A stretch of 64,000 nt of DNA from Cycas panzhihuaensis (lineage: Eukaryota; Cycadophyta), in assembly GCA_023213395.1 (NCBI GenBank), contig CM041465.1, positions 83,025,741 through 83,089,740 of the forward strand. Direction: 5' to 3'. The position numbers were made by a program, and so were the translations under genes. The stretch's first letter is position 1. Every line of letters begins with the position of its first letter. Below, piece by piece: positions 23,268 to 34,040 of the stretch. The notes beneath the pieces were generated by a model. It was given only the letters and a program-made list of their open reading frames with translations, searched no databases and was not told where the DNA came from.

Positions 23268-23910
23268 CCCTTCCTTAATGATGAGTTCATTAATTTTGAC
23301 ACCGAGGCCAAGTTGAAACTTTTTGAATTTGTCATAAGAGAGTGTTTTTGTAAAGATATCTACAATCTATTCTTTGGTAGGCTTATAAATTAAATCTATC
23401 TCACCATCTTATACATATTCCATGATGAAGTGATGGTAAACCTTGATGTGTTTTATTCTTACAGGGAATATAGGATTCTTGGTTAATTTGAGAACACTTT
23501 GATTGTCACAAAACAGTGATGTAACTTGTGTTTGACTGATATCAAACTTTTCAAGAATCACTATAATCTAGATAGTCTTAATAGCTATACTAATTGTGGC
23601 TTTATACTCATCTTTAATTAAAGATAGAATGACATTATGCTGCTTTTTGTAGGACCATGAAATTAAAGCAGAACCCAAGTTAAAATAATAACTTAAGCTT
23701 GATCTACCACTATCTTTACATCTAACCTAATTTGGATATGTGTAACATATCAAGAAAGAATTTTTCACATGATAGTAATCAAGTCTAAACTGAAGAGTAC
23801 CCCAAAGATATGTTAGAAGCCTCATTGCTTCTTTTTAATATGAAGTTTTGGGTTGTGTCATGAACCTATAATACATCCCAATGACATAGGTAATATCTCG
23901 TTGACTATGC
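23268..23910 (-). pseudogene. pol: copia-2 RNase H remnant
   Basis: The C-terminal tail reads KINELIIKE in the minus frame, near-identical to copia-1 KINEFIIKG, and upstream segments parallel copia-1 RNase H. Stops and frame changes are numerous. Confidence 0.75.
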
Positions 23911-24890
23911 ATGAGATAAATTAGTTTCCCTACAAGTTGTCTATACAACATTGGATCCACAACTTTCCACGCTCAATATCTAATTTTGGACTTGTCTCCA
24001 TAGGAGTTGGCAATGGTTTATATTCATCCATCCTATATTTTTAAAGAATTTCCTTTATGTATTTTGATTGTAAAAGAAAAATATGGCCTATCTCCTGCCA
24101 AACTTCCATGCCAAGAAAATAATATAGCAACGTAAGGTTAGTCATCTCAAAGTTACTTTTTAGTTCTCCCTGAACATATGTAATCCACTTTGTGCCATTA
24201 CCAATTATCAGTAAATCATTAACATAAAGTATGACCAAAGTGATCAAATCATGATGAATTCTAATGTACATATTTAAATCTAAGGATGAGCAGATGAGTC
24301 CAAACTTCTGAAAATAAACATCAATATTTATGTCGCAATCATGAGGTGATTGTTTAAGGCCATATAATGCTTTTTTAGTTTATAAACCATATGTTCTTTT
24401 CCACTAACCACAAAGTCTAGAAGTTGATTTATGTAGATTTCCTCCTACAAGTCACCATTTAAGAAGGCACTTTTTACATCCATCTGGTATATAAGATATT
24501 TGAATTGAGTTGCAAGTACCAAAACAAGCTTAACAGTGGCCATGTTAGCAATTGGTACAAATGTATCATCATAGACAATACCTTTGATCTGTTTGAAACC
24601 TTTGGTAACTAATGGACTTTATGTCGTTGAATAGAGCCATTTGCATGAAATTTAATTTTGTAAATCCATCTATAATCAATCAGTTTCTTCCCTTCAGGAA
24701 ACTCAACAAGCTCCCAAGTATCATTCTATAGGATAGAATCCATTTCTTTAGTCATCGCTGCTTACCATTTTTAATTTGTAATAACTTCCTAAAAAGTAGA
24801 TGGTTCAAGAGCTAACAACACTTCTACCATTAAGGTAAAGTTTTTGGATGACTTATATTTTGATTATCTCTTCACTTATTATGGTTGTGA
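23911..24890 (-). pseudogene. pol: copia-2 reverse transcriptase remnant
   Basis: Frame 24271-24041 contains LITLVILYVNDLLIIGNG, where YVDD has become YVND, then MTNLTLLYYFLGMEVWQEIG. Upstream, motifs parallel to copia-1 can be followed to about 24780. Broken by many stops. Confidence 0.85.
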
Positions 24891-25129
24891 AGAAGTAGAA
24901 GAGATCATTTACATGTACCATTTAGGTAACCATTTTGAAGTAACCTCATCTTAAATATCCTTTGAAAGACTTATAGGTGAAGATGTAGATGTAAAGGTAG
25001 GTGGCACAAGCATGGAATATGGAGTAAATGTTGATGCTAGAGGTATGTGTATTGGAGGAACATTTTGTGAAGTAGTAGGAGCAACTGGTGCTTTATCTAA
25101 TTAATTATCAAAGAATGAAATATAATTGA

Positions 25130-25990
25130 TATCCACATCCTGGTTCTCTTCTAAAAATGTAACATCTCAAGATGTATGCATTTGGTTGGTGGTAGGATCA
25201 TACAATTTATATGCTTTATAGCCATATTGATAACTAATAAAGATATATTTCCTACTCTTATCATCCAACTGTTTCCTATGTTCTTTTGGTATAAGCATAT
25301 ATGTTATACAACCAAAATAATACAAGTGTGAGACTATAGGTTTTTGACCTAACTAGGCCTCCTTGGGAGTAATGTTTAATACAACTTGGGTAGGACTTCT
25401 ATTTATGAGATATGCTATTGTATGAAGGAATTTAACCTAGAATTAAAGTCCTAAACTCTTGATGGTAAACATGGCTTTGCCTTTGCTGAGCAAGGTCCAA
25501 TTCATTTGCTCAACAACTCTATTTTGTTGAGGGGTATATAGGGTGGAAAATTGCCATTTGATGTCATTATACTTATAGAATTCAATGAACTCATAGGATT
25601 TGTATTCACCTCCATTATCATAACAAACGTTTTTTAATGGCCTTCCAGATTTAATTTTTGTACCATGATTAAACTCTTTGAATTTGTCAAGAGCTTTTGA
25701 TTTTTGCTTCATGAAATATATCTAGACTTTCTTGGAGTAATCATCATTGAATATGATAAAGAAGTGACAACCTCTAAAGGATGCCTGAGATGTGGACCCA
25801 TAAATATCTGAATGCACCAACATAAAGGTTCCTTGGCATGCCAAGCTCTCCCATTTGACCTGAAAGGAGCCTGATGGTGTTTGCCCATAATAGAGGCTTC
25901 ACAAATGCACTTAGTCTCCTTTATATTTGATATGCCATGCACCATATTCAATGTATAAAGCAAATGAAAGCTAGTTATATTAAAGTGACC
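25130..25990 (-). pseudogene. pol: copia-2 integrase and pre-integrase remnant
   Basis: Frame 25712-25443 holds VCYDNGGEYKSYEF (second Asp) and TPQQNRVVEQMNWTL, where the catalytic Glu follows QQNxVxE. Frame 25963-25709 holds the pre-integrase zinc end CICEASIMGKHH. The first-Asp segment is shifted near 25820. Confidence 0.85.
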
Positions 25991-26029
25991 TAAGTGTTAA
26001 TGCCATAATTGGTCTTTTAAAATCTTAGG

Positions 26030-26560
26030 AGAAACATATATCTGAGAAGAAATTGATCATTTGAATTTGATATTGAAGTAAAGGATCAAGAGTTAAAGTT
26101 AAATTACTATAAGAACTAAATTCATGAGTTTGGATCAATGGTCTAGTCATAGCATCAACCTTGTAGAGTCCTTGATCCCCATATCCTAAGGTAATTAAGT
26201 TACCATTTAGATCTGTAATTAGGCATTTTCTAAAATGGATGAATAAAACATCAAATTTTTATTTATTTATTTGGCTAACTAAAAGTAAGTTGTGTGTCAT
26301 TTTAGGTACATAAAATACATTATTGAGATGATGAGGATTGTTTAAATTCTTAAGTAAGATAGGAATGTTTTAATCTTAGCAACCTCTAAAGTACCACCAT
26401 CTCCAAAAGTAACAGATTGATCTTTAATCAGTCTTGTATTAGTTAGGAGTTCCTTTAAACCCGTCATGTGTTGAGAGGCACCTAAATTGATTAACCAAGA
26501 GATGTTAGAACAATGGGATGATAAAGTAGCAAAGAAAAGATTTTGAGATTCAGCCATGTG
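26030..26560 (-). pseudogene. pol: copia-2 protease remnant
   Basis: SWLINLGASQHMTGLKELLT at about 26440-26505 is the active-site region; the catalytic Asp is Asn, while the downstream Gln survives, unlike in copia-1 and copia-4. The 26557-26342 frame ends in a frameshift inside FLSYLRI. Confidence 0.8.
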
Positions 26561-27345
26561 GCCTTCCTAATTCTGTCTCTTGTTATGATTTATATTTTAT
26601 TGGTTCCTTTGAGGAGCATTTTAATTTTGTCTCCTCAATCCTTGGTAGTTTGGTTGATTCTATCTCTAAGATTCCTGATAATTTCCATATCCACAAGTTT
26701 GATTAGCCCACATAGTAGGGCAGTTCCAAAACTATTTTTATTGAAGGTTAACTCTCTTTTTCCTATAGTCTACTGTTATGTGTCTAGGTTTATCATAATA
26801 GTGTCAAACAATCTCTGGATTATAAGATAGTCGAGTCTAGCATGGTTGATATAACTACTGATTAGGCTATTGATAAGGTTGTTGGTTTAAATTCGTTGAA
26901 CCAAATTGATATGTTAGTTATGGACGTTGAGGTCTTCCTCTGTATCTAGCTATAAATACTAGTGTGGAAGAGGAAGCACTTGGATTCCCTAAATAATTTA
27001 AAATTTATTCTTCTTAGAGTAGTAGAGCCTTAAATATATTAAAATTAATCGTAGAAAGCCAATTTATATGTGATAGATTAGATATGAGGGTGTTATAACT
27101 AGGTGTCAAAACATTAACAATGTATGATATAAAATCATTATCCTCTGGTTACTAGCCCATAATTGTTAACTAGTTCTTAATGACTTTAATCTCGGATAAG
27201 TGAGCTGCTATGGATCCTGCAAATGGAATGGAGAAAAGTTGGGCTTTAAACATCACTACCCTAGCATTATCATTACTTATAGAGTGTATAAATGATATTC
27301 TATTATGATCCTCCACCAAGTGAGATGACTCTTATTGTAATTATC
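26561..27345 (-). pseudogene. gag: copia-2 gag remnant (5' end lost)
   Basis: Colinear with copia-1 gag on the minus strand. The zinc-knuckle area is HYYDKPRHIT near 26795, and the segments matching copia-1 2930-3250 can be followed to about 27345. The N-terminal part is missing: the matching sequence stops where an unrelated fragment and then Tat-1 begin. Confidence 0.75.
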
Positions 27346-27580
27346 CTACATGCATAAGTCCAAGAGATGGGCAACCCTAATAGCCCTATATATATATATA
27401 TGTAATGTATGAGTGGGATCATCATGGAATATTTTTGTAATCTTTTGTTAATGAATTTTCTTTGGAACTTCATCTCCTTCTTTGTCTTTTATCTATTATT
27501 TTCTCTTTCTGTTTCTTTATGATTATTGGTTATAGGATTTGGCTCGTAACATATTCCATGTGTCTACAGAGGTAGGGTAG
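27346..27580. other. unassigned LTR-like fragment between copia-2 gag and Tat-1
   Basis: AT- and CT-rich sequence with a short TA run and a poly-A-signal-rich look (aatgaattttc). It matches neither the copia-2 leader nor Tat-1. It resembles the downstream part of a copia LTR in plus orientation, but no partner copy is present. Confidence 0.3.
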
Positions 27581-29141
27581 TGGTATCGCATCTATGGGAT
27601 GGTAACCAATCTTGGTTAGGATTAGATTAATCAGCAAAGAGCTTCGAAATCTAAAGTCAATCCGACAAATGAGAGAGATCACCCGCACAAGGCATCTGTG
27701 CATCAGAACGCAAGTTTGGGACCCAAGAATGGTGCACAACTCTCTTTTGGGTAACTCAACTTTGGTTTTGAGGGTAGTAAGAGCGAGGGATATCCTCGGT
27801 TTCTCAAGTAACCTCAAGACGTAGGTCCTCTCGCCCTTGGATGGCCAAAAGGGGGAGGTAAGATTGAACGAGGAAATGAATCCTCGCAGAAAATAGGGGG
27901 ATAGGAATGAGGATGTATTCGGATGAGTGATGCAGGAGATACACACTTGTAAGAATGGAGTTGGACAACCACCTCATGCACGGGACCGACCCGAAGGAGA
28001 GGATTTCGAGGCTACCTAGCTAGTGTAGGCGTGACGAGATTGGAAGAGAATGTCCTAGAGGAAAAGTCCTCCCTAGGCTAACATACCCAAAGCGAGTTTG
28101 GGGGATAAGAAGCAACGACGAAAGAGGCTTTCACCATCTTATGTGTGAAGGGTTTGGCCGTCTATGTGTGATGATGAAGTGATGTCTAAGTTGTTATGTT
28201 TAATGCAAACAAGAGATAAAAAAAACCATGAAAATAGTAAATGCACTCTCGTTTACTCCCAAATGTAAAATCTCACTCTCTTTTCGTTTTTAATAGGAGA
28301 AAAGAGAGTAAAAGGGGAGCAAGCCAAACAATTGCAAATGTGAGTGAAAAAGGTGTAAGGCCAAAATGAAATGCATGCAATCAAGCAAGAAAGTGAAAGG
28401 ATATGGTTCCTATTTCATGCTCTTTCCTAAAAGCGTGAACATAGCATGCATGTGCAAGTAGTAAATGCAAACTTGTTTCTTTTCTCTTTTCCCTTTTTAT
28501 GTTTCACGTATGCAAACAAATAAGCTTAAGACAAAAGGAAAAAGAACTATGAAGAGGAAAGAATGGTGTACTTCGAGGACCATGTGGTTAGATAAGGGCA
28601 TTCTCCTATGCCACAGTCGCTCCCTTTTTCCTTTCCCCACACACGGACAACGTTAAGCAGTGGTGTTGGGACTTCCTTACCTTCCCTAAACTAAAAGGAA
28701 AAGGTAGAAAAAAGGAAAGGAAATGACTATGCCAAAAGAAAGAAATGATAAGGGAAAAGAATGAGGGAGATGTACCTAGATTGATGCATTTCTTTCTCCT
28801 CCGTGCACAATGCAACGAAACCTGCAATCAAGGAGTACTCCCCCTTTCCCAAGGAGCTACTAGGATGCCAAGTATATATGTATATATGTGTATGCAAGGT
28901 GCACAAAATGATGCGAGTAAAGTACTTCAATCAAAGGAAACATTTAGCTAAGAAACAATCTCCAACCTCCTCGATGCAAGTGAGACAAGAAAAAGGGACG
29001 AGGATGGTTAGCCTCGAAATGGCTAACCCTCTAATGCACACACCTCCATGCTATCCAAACACATAAACAATAGATCTAGACAATCTAACAACAACAAAAA
29101 GTGTGGGAGATAAGTTGCACAAAGGTTGTAAATATTGTTGA
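27581..29141 (-). repeat. Tat-1 3' LTR
   Basis: Aligns over its whole length with 42158-43718 at identical total length. The plus-strand edges are TGGTATCGC on the left and ATTGTTGA on the right. Several frames lie inside it on both strands, but they are not conserved between the copies and look non-coding. Confidence 0.93.
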
Positions 29142-29142
29142 T

Positions 29143-29175
29143 GTTGCAAAAGCTGTGATGTGCAACTTTTGCAAC
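29143..29175. repeat. hairpin at the inner edge of the Tat-1 3' LTR
   Basis: Perfect 10-bp inverted repeat, gttgcaaaag at 29143-29152 and cttttgcaac at 29166-29175, with a 13-nt spacer. It occupies the place where a polypurine tract would be expected. Confidence 0.85.
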
Positions 29176-30762
29176 TTAAGGCTAAGCCAACACCCAAGAG
29201 GGACGTATGGTATGACTAAGGGTCAGAAACTCTGCCCATGTAAGGCACCCAGGGCTGGAGCCAGCGCAACAATGGGGTGTGTACGCTGCTACCAGTGATG
29301 GCCTCTCTTCCAAGAGCTCTCTAGTAGCCCAAGGGAAGCACAAAAGAGGAAGAGGAAAAGGGGAGAAGAGGGTTGCCCTTGAGGAGAAGGCCTTGTTGGG
29401 TGCAAAACCTACTTAGCTCCTTTCTCTCACACTTTTGGGACCTCTCCTCACAGCCTCCTTGGAGAAACGAGGAGAAAGCAGGAAGGTAGGGAAGACAAAC
29501 AAGGGAAAATGGAGGGGATGGCTCATATGTTAGATGTAAAAAACTAAAAAAAGGGGTATACAGGGTATTTTAATTCCTTTTAAAAGAACTTACAAGGGAC
29601 AAAATGAAATATGAATGGGACAATACCTGATATGGGCAGATTAGTAGCAAATTTGCCTGAGAAAATGGTAGAGGAAGGCAGCCCTGCGAGGTTTGCAGGT
29701 GGAATCCTATATAGGCTATGAAACCTGAAGAAAAACTTGATGAAATCTAATGCTTGTGCATGGAAGTGAGCCTTGGAACACGTCGTGCTTGGAGAAGCTT
29801 TGTCTTAGGCCTGCTGTTGCAGATTTGAGTTGCATAGGGCTGATCTTAGGCTGGGACACAGGTGTGCTAGATGTTGTTGGGCGTTTCTGCAAAAAATCAC
29901 CTGTGAAAGTAAAAGAGGAGAGGAGAAAAAGTGGAGGAAGAGAAGGAAATGAGGTCTTTTTTGGGTTTTATACCTAACCCTAGTTCAATTGGGGAATCAG
30001 GGTTAGGCTAGGACTCAGTATATGACTTAGCCACGTGGCAATTCCACAATAAATATGAAATTTACCACGACAGATTTTTTAAAATGGTTATGACAGTTGC
30101 CCCACAGTAAACTTCATGGTAGTGCAAAGTCTAACACGGTACCGTGACATTTGTCACAGTGTGGTGACATAATAAAAAACAAAAGGAGAAGAGGGAACTG
30201 GGAGCCTTAAAGGAAGGTATCTGAGGCCTAGGAGGGCCTGACCCTCTGTACAGCTGGTTGGGGATAGTCATAAGGAAGAGATGACCTACACTGGATGGGG
30301 CACTGGAGAGATAGGGGTCCCAAGAAGCTGGCAAATAGATAGGAAGATACTAATCACACCTAGCAAGGCGCTAAGAGCTGTAATGTGGCAATGGGGGTGT
30401 GAACGGATCACACAGACTAGTCGGTACTTGGGACAACATGGAGGTGCATAGGAGGGTTATGGAGTGCCATTGGGATCCATGTCCTGAGATCGTCGTGGGC
30501 TAGAATAATGCCAGGCAACATGATCAAGCAGCAGATGCAAGATGATCACTCAAATGAATCAATCAGTCATGGAGTGGAAAATAGATGCTTTGATTTACCT
30601 TTCTGGAGAAGTGACAAAGGAAAAGGATAGAAGCGTACCTATACTTACTGAGTCAACTCGCCAAAACCCATTCCCAACAATCGGGAAACACTGCCCCATT
30701 GGAAGCAGAGCCTCGCAGCTCGGAAGCGCAACGCAATGGCAAATGTTGGCAACACAACGTTA

Positions 30763-30807
<45 letters not shown>

Positions 30808-31180
30808 AAACATAACAATGGTGTGATCCAAGGGTGGCAGCGAGGGCATATAGGCATAGAGGCAAGGGCGAGACAACATAGAGCCAAGGGCGAGACAGTA
30901 TAGGGGCTGCCTATGTGTTGCCCTATAGTCGACTGACGATGATGACAGATAAAGGGGATGCCCCCATCGTAGGAGTACGAGAAATAGGGTGGTGATGGCC
31001 ACACACAGGATCATACATATGTCATGAATGAGGTGTTATGTATAAAAACAAGTAAAAAATAGTGGGAGTTATGTTCTAAGAAAGGTGCTAAGAGTAGAGT
31101 AAGGGAACAAACCTCATGGTCTCCATAGTTTAACCTCATTAATAGCTAGCTTTCAAAGGTGCAAACAGATCACAATATGA
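29176..31180. other. Tat-1 unassigned region before the second RNase H
   Basis: 2 kb without a recognised domain on either strand. It holds a purine-rich stretch at 29330-29370 and a (TA)n run at 30765-30804. Frames of 60-120 codons here depend on the TA run or lack motifs. Confidence 0.4.
30765..30804. repeat. (TA)n microsatellite
   Basis: About 20 TA units inside Tat-1. Confidence 0.98.
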
Positions 31181-31199
31181 GGAATAGGATGACCCGAGA

Positions 31200-31640
31200 C
31201 TTGGGGGCCTGAGCGACCAGATAAGTCTCTTAAGGGGGGTCACTAAGAATGAGATGAACCAACTTGTCTGCCTTGGTGTTGAGAGCTTGAAGAATGTGTC
31301 AAGTGTCAACAGAAAGAAAACAAGCCAACAAGGACCTAACAATCGAGGCAAGGACTCTCAAGCATGGGCACCACACTTGGTAGACCTGGGTGAGATTGGA
31401 CACCACAACCTGAGAGTCACAGAAGAGAATGATGGGTCTACGGTGGAAGCAGAGCGTATTAGTAAGGGGCTCAATAACAATTGTATACTCAGCTTCATTA
31501 TTGGTGGCATTAGAAGGAAGATTCTGGAATGCATGAAGTCATGTCCGGAAGGATCATGGAGAATCCACGTGGTGGTGGAAGGGCCTGAGTTATCGCGGCT
31601 TCCATCATCAGTGAAGATGAATAATGCCATCGATAGGACA
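31200..31640 (-). pseudogene. Tat-1 second RNase H domain (pol strand)
   Basis: The minus strand gives all four RNase H acidic contexts in order: ALFIFTDDGSRDNSGPS (first Asp, 31605-31621), NATNNEAEY (Glu, 31484-31508), ILFCDSQVVV (Asp, 31410-31421) and LNTKADKLVHL (last Asp, 31252-31280). One frameshift separates the first block from the rest. It is distinct from the RNase H next to RT (36670-37000). Plant Tat elements are known to carry an additional archaeal-type RNase H; its place here, beyond integrase and the antisense gene, is what stands out. Subtype is inferred. Confidence 0.78.
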
Positions 31641-31839
31641 AATCAAGGAGAAAGAGCAATGGTAGGGTCAATGGACGAAAAGGACTTAACACAGAGAAGC
31701 AGTCGTGGGGGACTCGAGCGGCTATCAATAAAGGTCGTGAAGGATAGGAAGGCCCAGAAGTGAGGCTACCGGAGGATGAGGAAAATGACCCAGCAGATGA
31801 AAAGAAACAATGGTGAAAAGGCCCCCTCTAGGCCCCCGC

Positions 31840-31848
31840 CTATATAAG
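31840..31848 (+). promoter_or_regulatory. candidate TATA box for the antisense gene
   Basis: CTATATAAG on the plus strand after a GC-rich stretch (GGCCCCCGC), a textbook plant TATA match about 700 bp upstream of the first ATG at 32548. A start site near 31870-31880 is inferred. A donor-like site CTA|GTGAGT at 32034 and an acceptor-like TTTGGCAG at 32538 could define a 5'UTR intron. Confidence 0.55.
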
Positions 31849-33443
31849 TGAAAACTCGGTGAATACGAGATTCATTTTCATGGGCTCACGATCAATTCAA
31901 AGCCCTTCTCCTTACGTAGTGGAGCACCCCCTGACTTCATAGGCACGCAGAGGGAGATTAGATCCTTGGATTGGGACATGGGGACAGCCAGCAGGACCAG
32001 GGCGACGAGATGGTGGTAGCGAGGTCAGATCTAGTGAGTGGATCATACCTTATACCATCCATTTCATCATTTAAATTTAATGAGTTTTTTATGCTTTTTA
32101 AAGTAGTTTTTAGCCCCTTATGGGCAAATTAGAGACTCCTGGAACCTGAATTGGGCCCAGAGAGAGGGGGGACTAGGGCATTAGGTAGCCTTGGTCCCAG
32201 TGGGCCCGAGTATGGCCCACCCTAGAATAATGTTTGGGTTTTTTGGGTGAAAAACCTCCCTTTATGCAGGGGTGTCATTGGTCCTGTGGTGAATATTGTG
32301 GTGCCATGAACTTTGCTACGGGGTCGTTGAGTCTGTGCCAAAAACCCAACATGGCCCCATGCTAAACTCTGCGGTACCGTAGAGTTCAATGCGATGCAGA
32401 GGTAAACCAACTGAAAAAAAATAAATAAAGAATGGCCTAAAGGAGTGCCAAACATAACCAGGAAAGAGTAAGGGGCAGTCCTGAAGGCAGGCAGGTAGGT
32501 ATAGAGGAGTTCTGACCAGTTCTTAGGGTGTTTGGCAGGTGGTTATCATGGTAGATAACAGCGAGAATATCGATGTGGCGATGATGAGCTTCATTGAGAT
32601 GATGTCTCGAGGAGACCGGCAGGTATTAGGGAGATGTGGCATACTGAAGGCCATCTGGACGCTGCAGTATGCTTCAGATCAGAGTCTCCTGGTTGACATA
32701 GTCTCACACTGGGATCGCAGGCAGCATGTGTTCCATCTCCCCCAAGTGGGGGACGTTACTGTCACACCCAGGGACATCCGTAGGATCCTGGGGATACTAT
32801 CAATAGGAGCTCCAATGTCGCTAAGGGCATTACCTAGCAATGACACGACACACATGGAGGTGACTACCTATTTTACAGGTCAGGACAAGTGGGAGAGGAG
32901 AGGTATACTTGTACAGAGCATGGTTATGTCACAGATTCCTTGGGTAAGGAAGTTGATCACACTATACATTTTGTTTCGGGTATCCCTGAAACAGAACTAC
33001 AGAGACATACCCGATAGATGGATGAAGACTGTGAGGAGATGCGAGACTAGGGAGAGGTTGGACTGGGCCACCTTGATAGCGGTGAACCTAATCACCCAGT
33101 TAGATGCTATCAGGGTGACCGGGAGAGGAGGTTTGTCATACAATACGTTGCTACAGTTTTGGTTTTTTTATCACTTCATAGTAATCACACCGACAGGAGG
33201 GCCACACCTAATTTTTAGCGTGGGCACCCATGGTCCACAGGTGGTAGACTCGGTTCAGGAGGACCGAGGATCAGGTACACGTTCGACGCTCAATAGAGGC
33301 TACATCATTGAACCTCCTCACCATGGCAGACCCGTATAGAGGGCTGAGATGGGACAGTGACGATGAGGCAGGCAGAGCAGGAGGAGTGAGAGGTGGCCCC
33401 TGGAGGAGATGACAACGATGATGGTGATGGTAGGTGTGATGGG

Positions 33444-33563
33444 GCAGGCCCATCAGGAGCGACTAGTGGCGAGGCAGGTCTGTCAGGGACCGCAAGAGGA
33501 GAGGTAGGACCTTTAGGAGCTACAAGAGGAGACGCGAGCCCTTCAGGAGCTATAGGGAGAGGC
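33444..33563 (+). repeat. four 30-bp tandem units in the antisense gene
   Basis: Units at 33444, 33474, 33504 and 33534 encode variants of AGPSGATSGE. Each is 30 bp, so the repeat preserves reading frame. It resembles linker repeats between a folded domain and a coiled coil. Confidence 0.85.
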
Positions 33564-33771
33564 AGACCACCACGGATGCCAGTAAGGAAACTGAGGATAG
33601 TCGGGAGAGCCCGAGCAGTGGCAGCAACCATAGTTGAGAAGGGTGGAGGTGATGCTCTGGCAGGCCAAGCTATTGGCAAGGTGGTACCAGAGGAGGAGGA
33701 GGTACCAGTGGTTGGGGGAGGACCCGAGGAGGAGGTGATCATCCGAGTTGAGAAGCCAGCAATCCCAATAG

Positions 33772-33897
33772 GTGAGACACTACCCTTTTCATGTTGTCTT
33801 TCGATCATCAACCATTTGGATGCTTTGCTTTGATTTGATTTATTTAATATACATATGTGGATGTACATACTGACATATTGTGTGTTAGACTTCACAG
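33772..33897 (+). other. candidate intron 2 of the antisense gene
   Basis: AATAG|GTGAGA donor and TTCACAG acceptor, AT-rich compared with both flanks. Phase-1 splicing continues as VAKIQRLVEAVVWMFS before a single TAG. Confidence 0.55.
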
Positions 33898-33982
33898 GAG
33901 TAGCGAAGATTCAGAGATTGGTCGAGGCAGTAGTCTGGATGTTCTCCTAGGCCTACGTGGAGGTGGCCAACCTCCCATCCAA

Positions 33983-34040
33983 GTAGGAGAGGAGCCACGA
34001 TCGGTAGGGGCTCATACAGTAGCATTTTCCCCAATTTTAG
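33983..34040 (+). other. candidate intron 3 of the antisense gene
   Basis: 58 bp from CCAA|GTAGGA to CCAATTTTAG. It contains stops in the exon frame; its removal joins NLPSK to ARDVWVAESQ without a shift. It is short for a plant intron, so alternative explanations remain. Confidence 0.45.

Noticed and set aside
27530-27946. 138-codon minus-strand frame and overlapping plus frame in the Tat-1 LTR
   Set aside because: The matching LTR at 42158 does not keep the frames at the same length; LTR sequence is normally non-coding.
29143-29175. Hairpin read as a bacterial-type terminator
   Set aside because: There is no T-run, and the context is a plant retrotransposon; the sequence carries no prokaryotic signals.
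30645-31014. Minus-strand frames containing Ile-Tyr runs
   Set aside because: The runs are translation of a (TA)n microsatellite.
31254-31763. 169-codon plus-strand frame inside Tat-1
   Set aside because: It overlaps the minus-strand RNase H, where all catalytic motifs are readable; the plus frame has no recognisable motif and is a shadow.
33305-33895. 196-codon minus-strand frame rich in Pro, Ser and Ala
   Set aside because: Complement of the GC-rich tandem repeat and linker of the antisense gene; its composition follows from the repeat.
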